Shown in pieces: positions 62,978 to 64,000 of a stretch of DNA of 64,000 bases (the first letter of the stretch is position 1; each line of letters starts with the position of its first letter). The notes below the pieces were generated by a model, which was not told the DNA's origin, did not search any database, and saw nothing but the letters and a program-made list of their open reading frames with translations. Source of the stretch: Ruminococcus sp. Lineage in GTDB: Bacteria > Bacillota > Clostridia > Oscillospirales > Ruminococcaceae. The translations under genes were made by a program, and so were the position numbers. The stretch covers positions 336,371 through 400,370 of the forward strand of contig JAFXXU010000058.1 in the NCBI GenBank assembly GCA_017542125.1, written 5' to 3'.

Positions 62978-63655
62978 TCAAACGAGCTTTACAGCTTTAT
63001 ATCCCAGACCTCTTACGGTCAATATCTCAAAATTGGGATTACCGTTGTATCGCTCTCTGAGCCTTTTGATGTGAACATCCACCGTTCTCTCATCGACCTC
63101 GGACTCCATACCCCACAGCTCGTCCAGCAGCTGGCGGCGCGTGAATATCTTGTTCGGATATGAAAGCAGCTTGAAAAGCAGCATAAACTCCTTAGTGGGG
63201 ATAGTCTCAGCCTGAGCATTTCCGAACCTGACAGACTGGGCATCGTAATCCAGTACGCAGGAGCCCACCACAAGTGAATGCTCGGAGGCCATCTTAGCTC
63301 TACGCAGCAGAGCTCCCACGCGGAGGATCATCTCGTTTACATCTATGGGCTTGACCATATAATCATCGGTGCCGACCATGAAGCCGCGCTGTTTGTCCTC
63401 AAAGCTTTCTTTGGCGGTTACCAGCAGTATCGGCAGATCATAATTCGCCTTACGCAGCTGTGAGGTCAGCTCGTAGCCGTCCATATTCGGCATCATTATA
63501 TCAGAGATTATCAGATCTATATTCGTTTTCTCCATAAGCTCAAGGGCTTTTTCGCCGTCCTCGGCTGTAAAAGGCTCATAGCCGTTCTGCTTGAGCGCTG
63601 CGGACATAAGCCTTCTGAGGTTGACGTCATCCTCTACAACAAGAACCTGAAACAC
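62978..63655 (-). CDS. OmpR/PhoB-family response regulator
   Basis: 225 residues. Receiver domain with acidic pair (VVEDDVNLRR), phospho-acceptor Asp in DLIISDIMMPNMDG, and K in MVKPIDV; C-terminal winged helix with KEFMLLFKLLSYPNKIFTRRQLLDELWG. I choose GTG at 63655 because GAGGGG is six bases upstream; the ATG at 63673 has no ribosome site. It heads a run of kinase, MetH activation protein and MetH. Confidence 0.93.
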   Translation of the reverse strand: MFQVLVVEDDVNLRRLMSAALKQNGYEPFTAEDGEKALELMEKTNIDLIISDIMMPNMDGYELTSQLRKANYDLPILLVTAKESFEDKQRGFMVGTDDYMVKPIDVNEMILRVGALLRRAKMASEHSLVVGSCVLDYDAQSVRFGNAQAETIPTKEFMLLFKLLSYPNKIFTRRQLLDELWGMESEVDERTVDVHIKRLRERYNGNPNFEILTVRGLGYKAVKLV

Positions 63656-63691
63656 ATTCTTCCCCTCTTTCATAATAGTGATAATACCTTA

Positions 63692-63703
63692 CATATTATA
63701 ACA
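63692..63703 (-). promoter_or_regulatory. Probable extended -10 promoter of the two-component operon
   Basis: TGTTATAAT (TATAAT at 63695-63700 on the minus strand) about 40 bases before the response regulator. No clear -35 element. Confidence 0.6.
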
Positions 63704-63839
63704 GTAAGTTATGAACCTGATATTAAGAAACACTAGTGTTTTATTTACAGAAAGTTCATCATTTTCTTCTCTGATAGTCCGATTTTTTGCCCTGAAATTC
63801 ATATTCGGTTCATACAGAGGTGTTATTATATAGTTGTCA

Positions 63840-63977
63840 AAGGGAAAACCACTCCTTTGGACAGCTCGCAGGATGATAAAACTTAAAGTGAGGCTCACCT
63901 CACTTCCCCCATACAACATAGTTGTATGATACAGCCTCTGCTTTAAGTTTTATGATCCACCGAACTCAAATCCCTTT
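63840..63977. ncRNA. Strongly folded non-coding element (possible structured RNA)
   Basis: A 7-base closing stem AAAGGGA/TCCCTTT (63840-63846, 63971-63977) encloses an unpaired zone and a long stem: GGATGATAAAACTTAAAG (63871-63888) with CTTTAAGTTTTATGATCC (63941-63958), one mismatch. It extends to GAGGCT/AGCCTC, which competes with the hairpin GTGAGG-CTCA-CCTCAC (63888-63903). A further hairpin CATACAAC-ATA-GTTGTATG is at 63910-63928. Strand unknown. The 63674-64000 stretch holds no convincing gene. Confidence 0.55.
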
Positions 63978-64000
63978 CATAATTCTATAGAAAACTAATG

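Noticed and set aside
1-64000. CRISPR arrays, insertion sequences, integrases or phage genes
   Set aside because: No direct-repeat arrays, transposase-like frames or attachment-site duplications next to the two tRNA genes were seen.

Overview
The window is a compact, almost gene-saturated piece of a low-to-mid GC Gram-positive chromosome. Gene content and order point to the Clostridia, most like Ruminococcus and other Oscillospiraceae: rnc-radical SAM-smc-ftsY, cdaA-cdaR-FAD oxidoreductase, infC-rpmI-rplT, rpoD-dnaG, DUF5685 beside a J-domain protein, and a Spo0A-type DNA-binding protein. Genus is inferred from these families, not from a database match. Nearly everything is on the minus strand. 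The only plus-strand genes are a tRNA-Leu, the Spo0A-like regulator and a PAP2 phosphatase. No insertion sequence, prophage, CRISPR array or integron was seen.

Layout. 1-3.6 kb: start of leuS and a tight operon of rsfS, a NadD-YqeK fusion, yhbY, rdgB and an isochorismatase-like hydrolase. 3.7-16.4 kb: ftsY, smc, an Elp3-like radical SAM enzyme, rnc, plsX, trmFO, topA, dprA and a SpoU methyltransferase. 16.5-17.8 kb: the infC-rpmI-rplT operon with a consensus promoter, a structured leader and an AUA start for infC. 17.9-21.5 kb: a lone MoxR-like ATPase, the small alarmone synthetase RelQ, a GH25-like protein without catalytic residues, and an Rrf2 regulator. 21.6-26.9 kb: rpoD, dnaG, a membrane protein, dgt, yigZ and rpmE. 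27-36 kb: a P-loop kinase with two paralogous small proteins, then rlmD, hemZ, an MBL hydrolase, rel and recJ. 36.2-36.5 kb: tRNA-Leu(UAG) and tRNA-Gly(CCC), tail to tail. 36.6-40.1 kb: membrane and J-domain proteins of poorly known families. 40.1-41.3 kb: a Spo0A-like regulator with a 0A-box-like site in its promoter, then an unexplained nested palindrome. 41.3-46.7 kb: FAD oxidoreductase, cdaR, cdaA, and a cysteine desulfurase/DUF3343 pair. 46.8-51 kb: a heterodimeric ABC exporter and a PAP2 phosphatase. 51-58.2 kb: addA and addB. 58.3-63.7 kb: a two-component system followed by a methionine synthase split into reactivation and catalytic proteins. 63.8-64 kb: a strongly folded non-coding element at the window edge.

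Most genes serve translation, rRNA and tRNA modification, DNA replication and repair, and nucleotide second messengers (ppGpp by Rel and RelQ, c-di-AMP by CdaA). The items that deserve attention are the receiver-less Spo0A-like protein with its possible autoregulatory site, the folded element at 63.84-63.98 kb, the nested palindrome at 41.13-41.20 kb, the paralog-pair/kinase cassette at 27-28.3 kb, and the DUF5685/J-domain/membrane trio.
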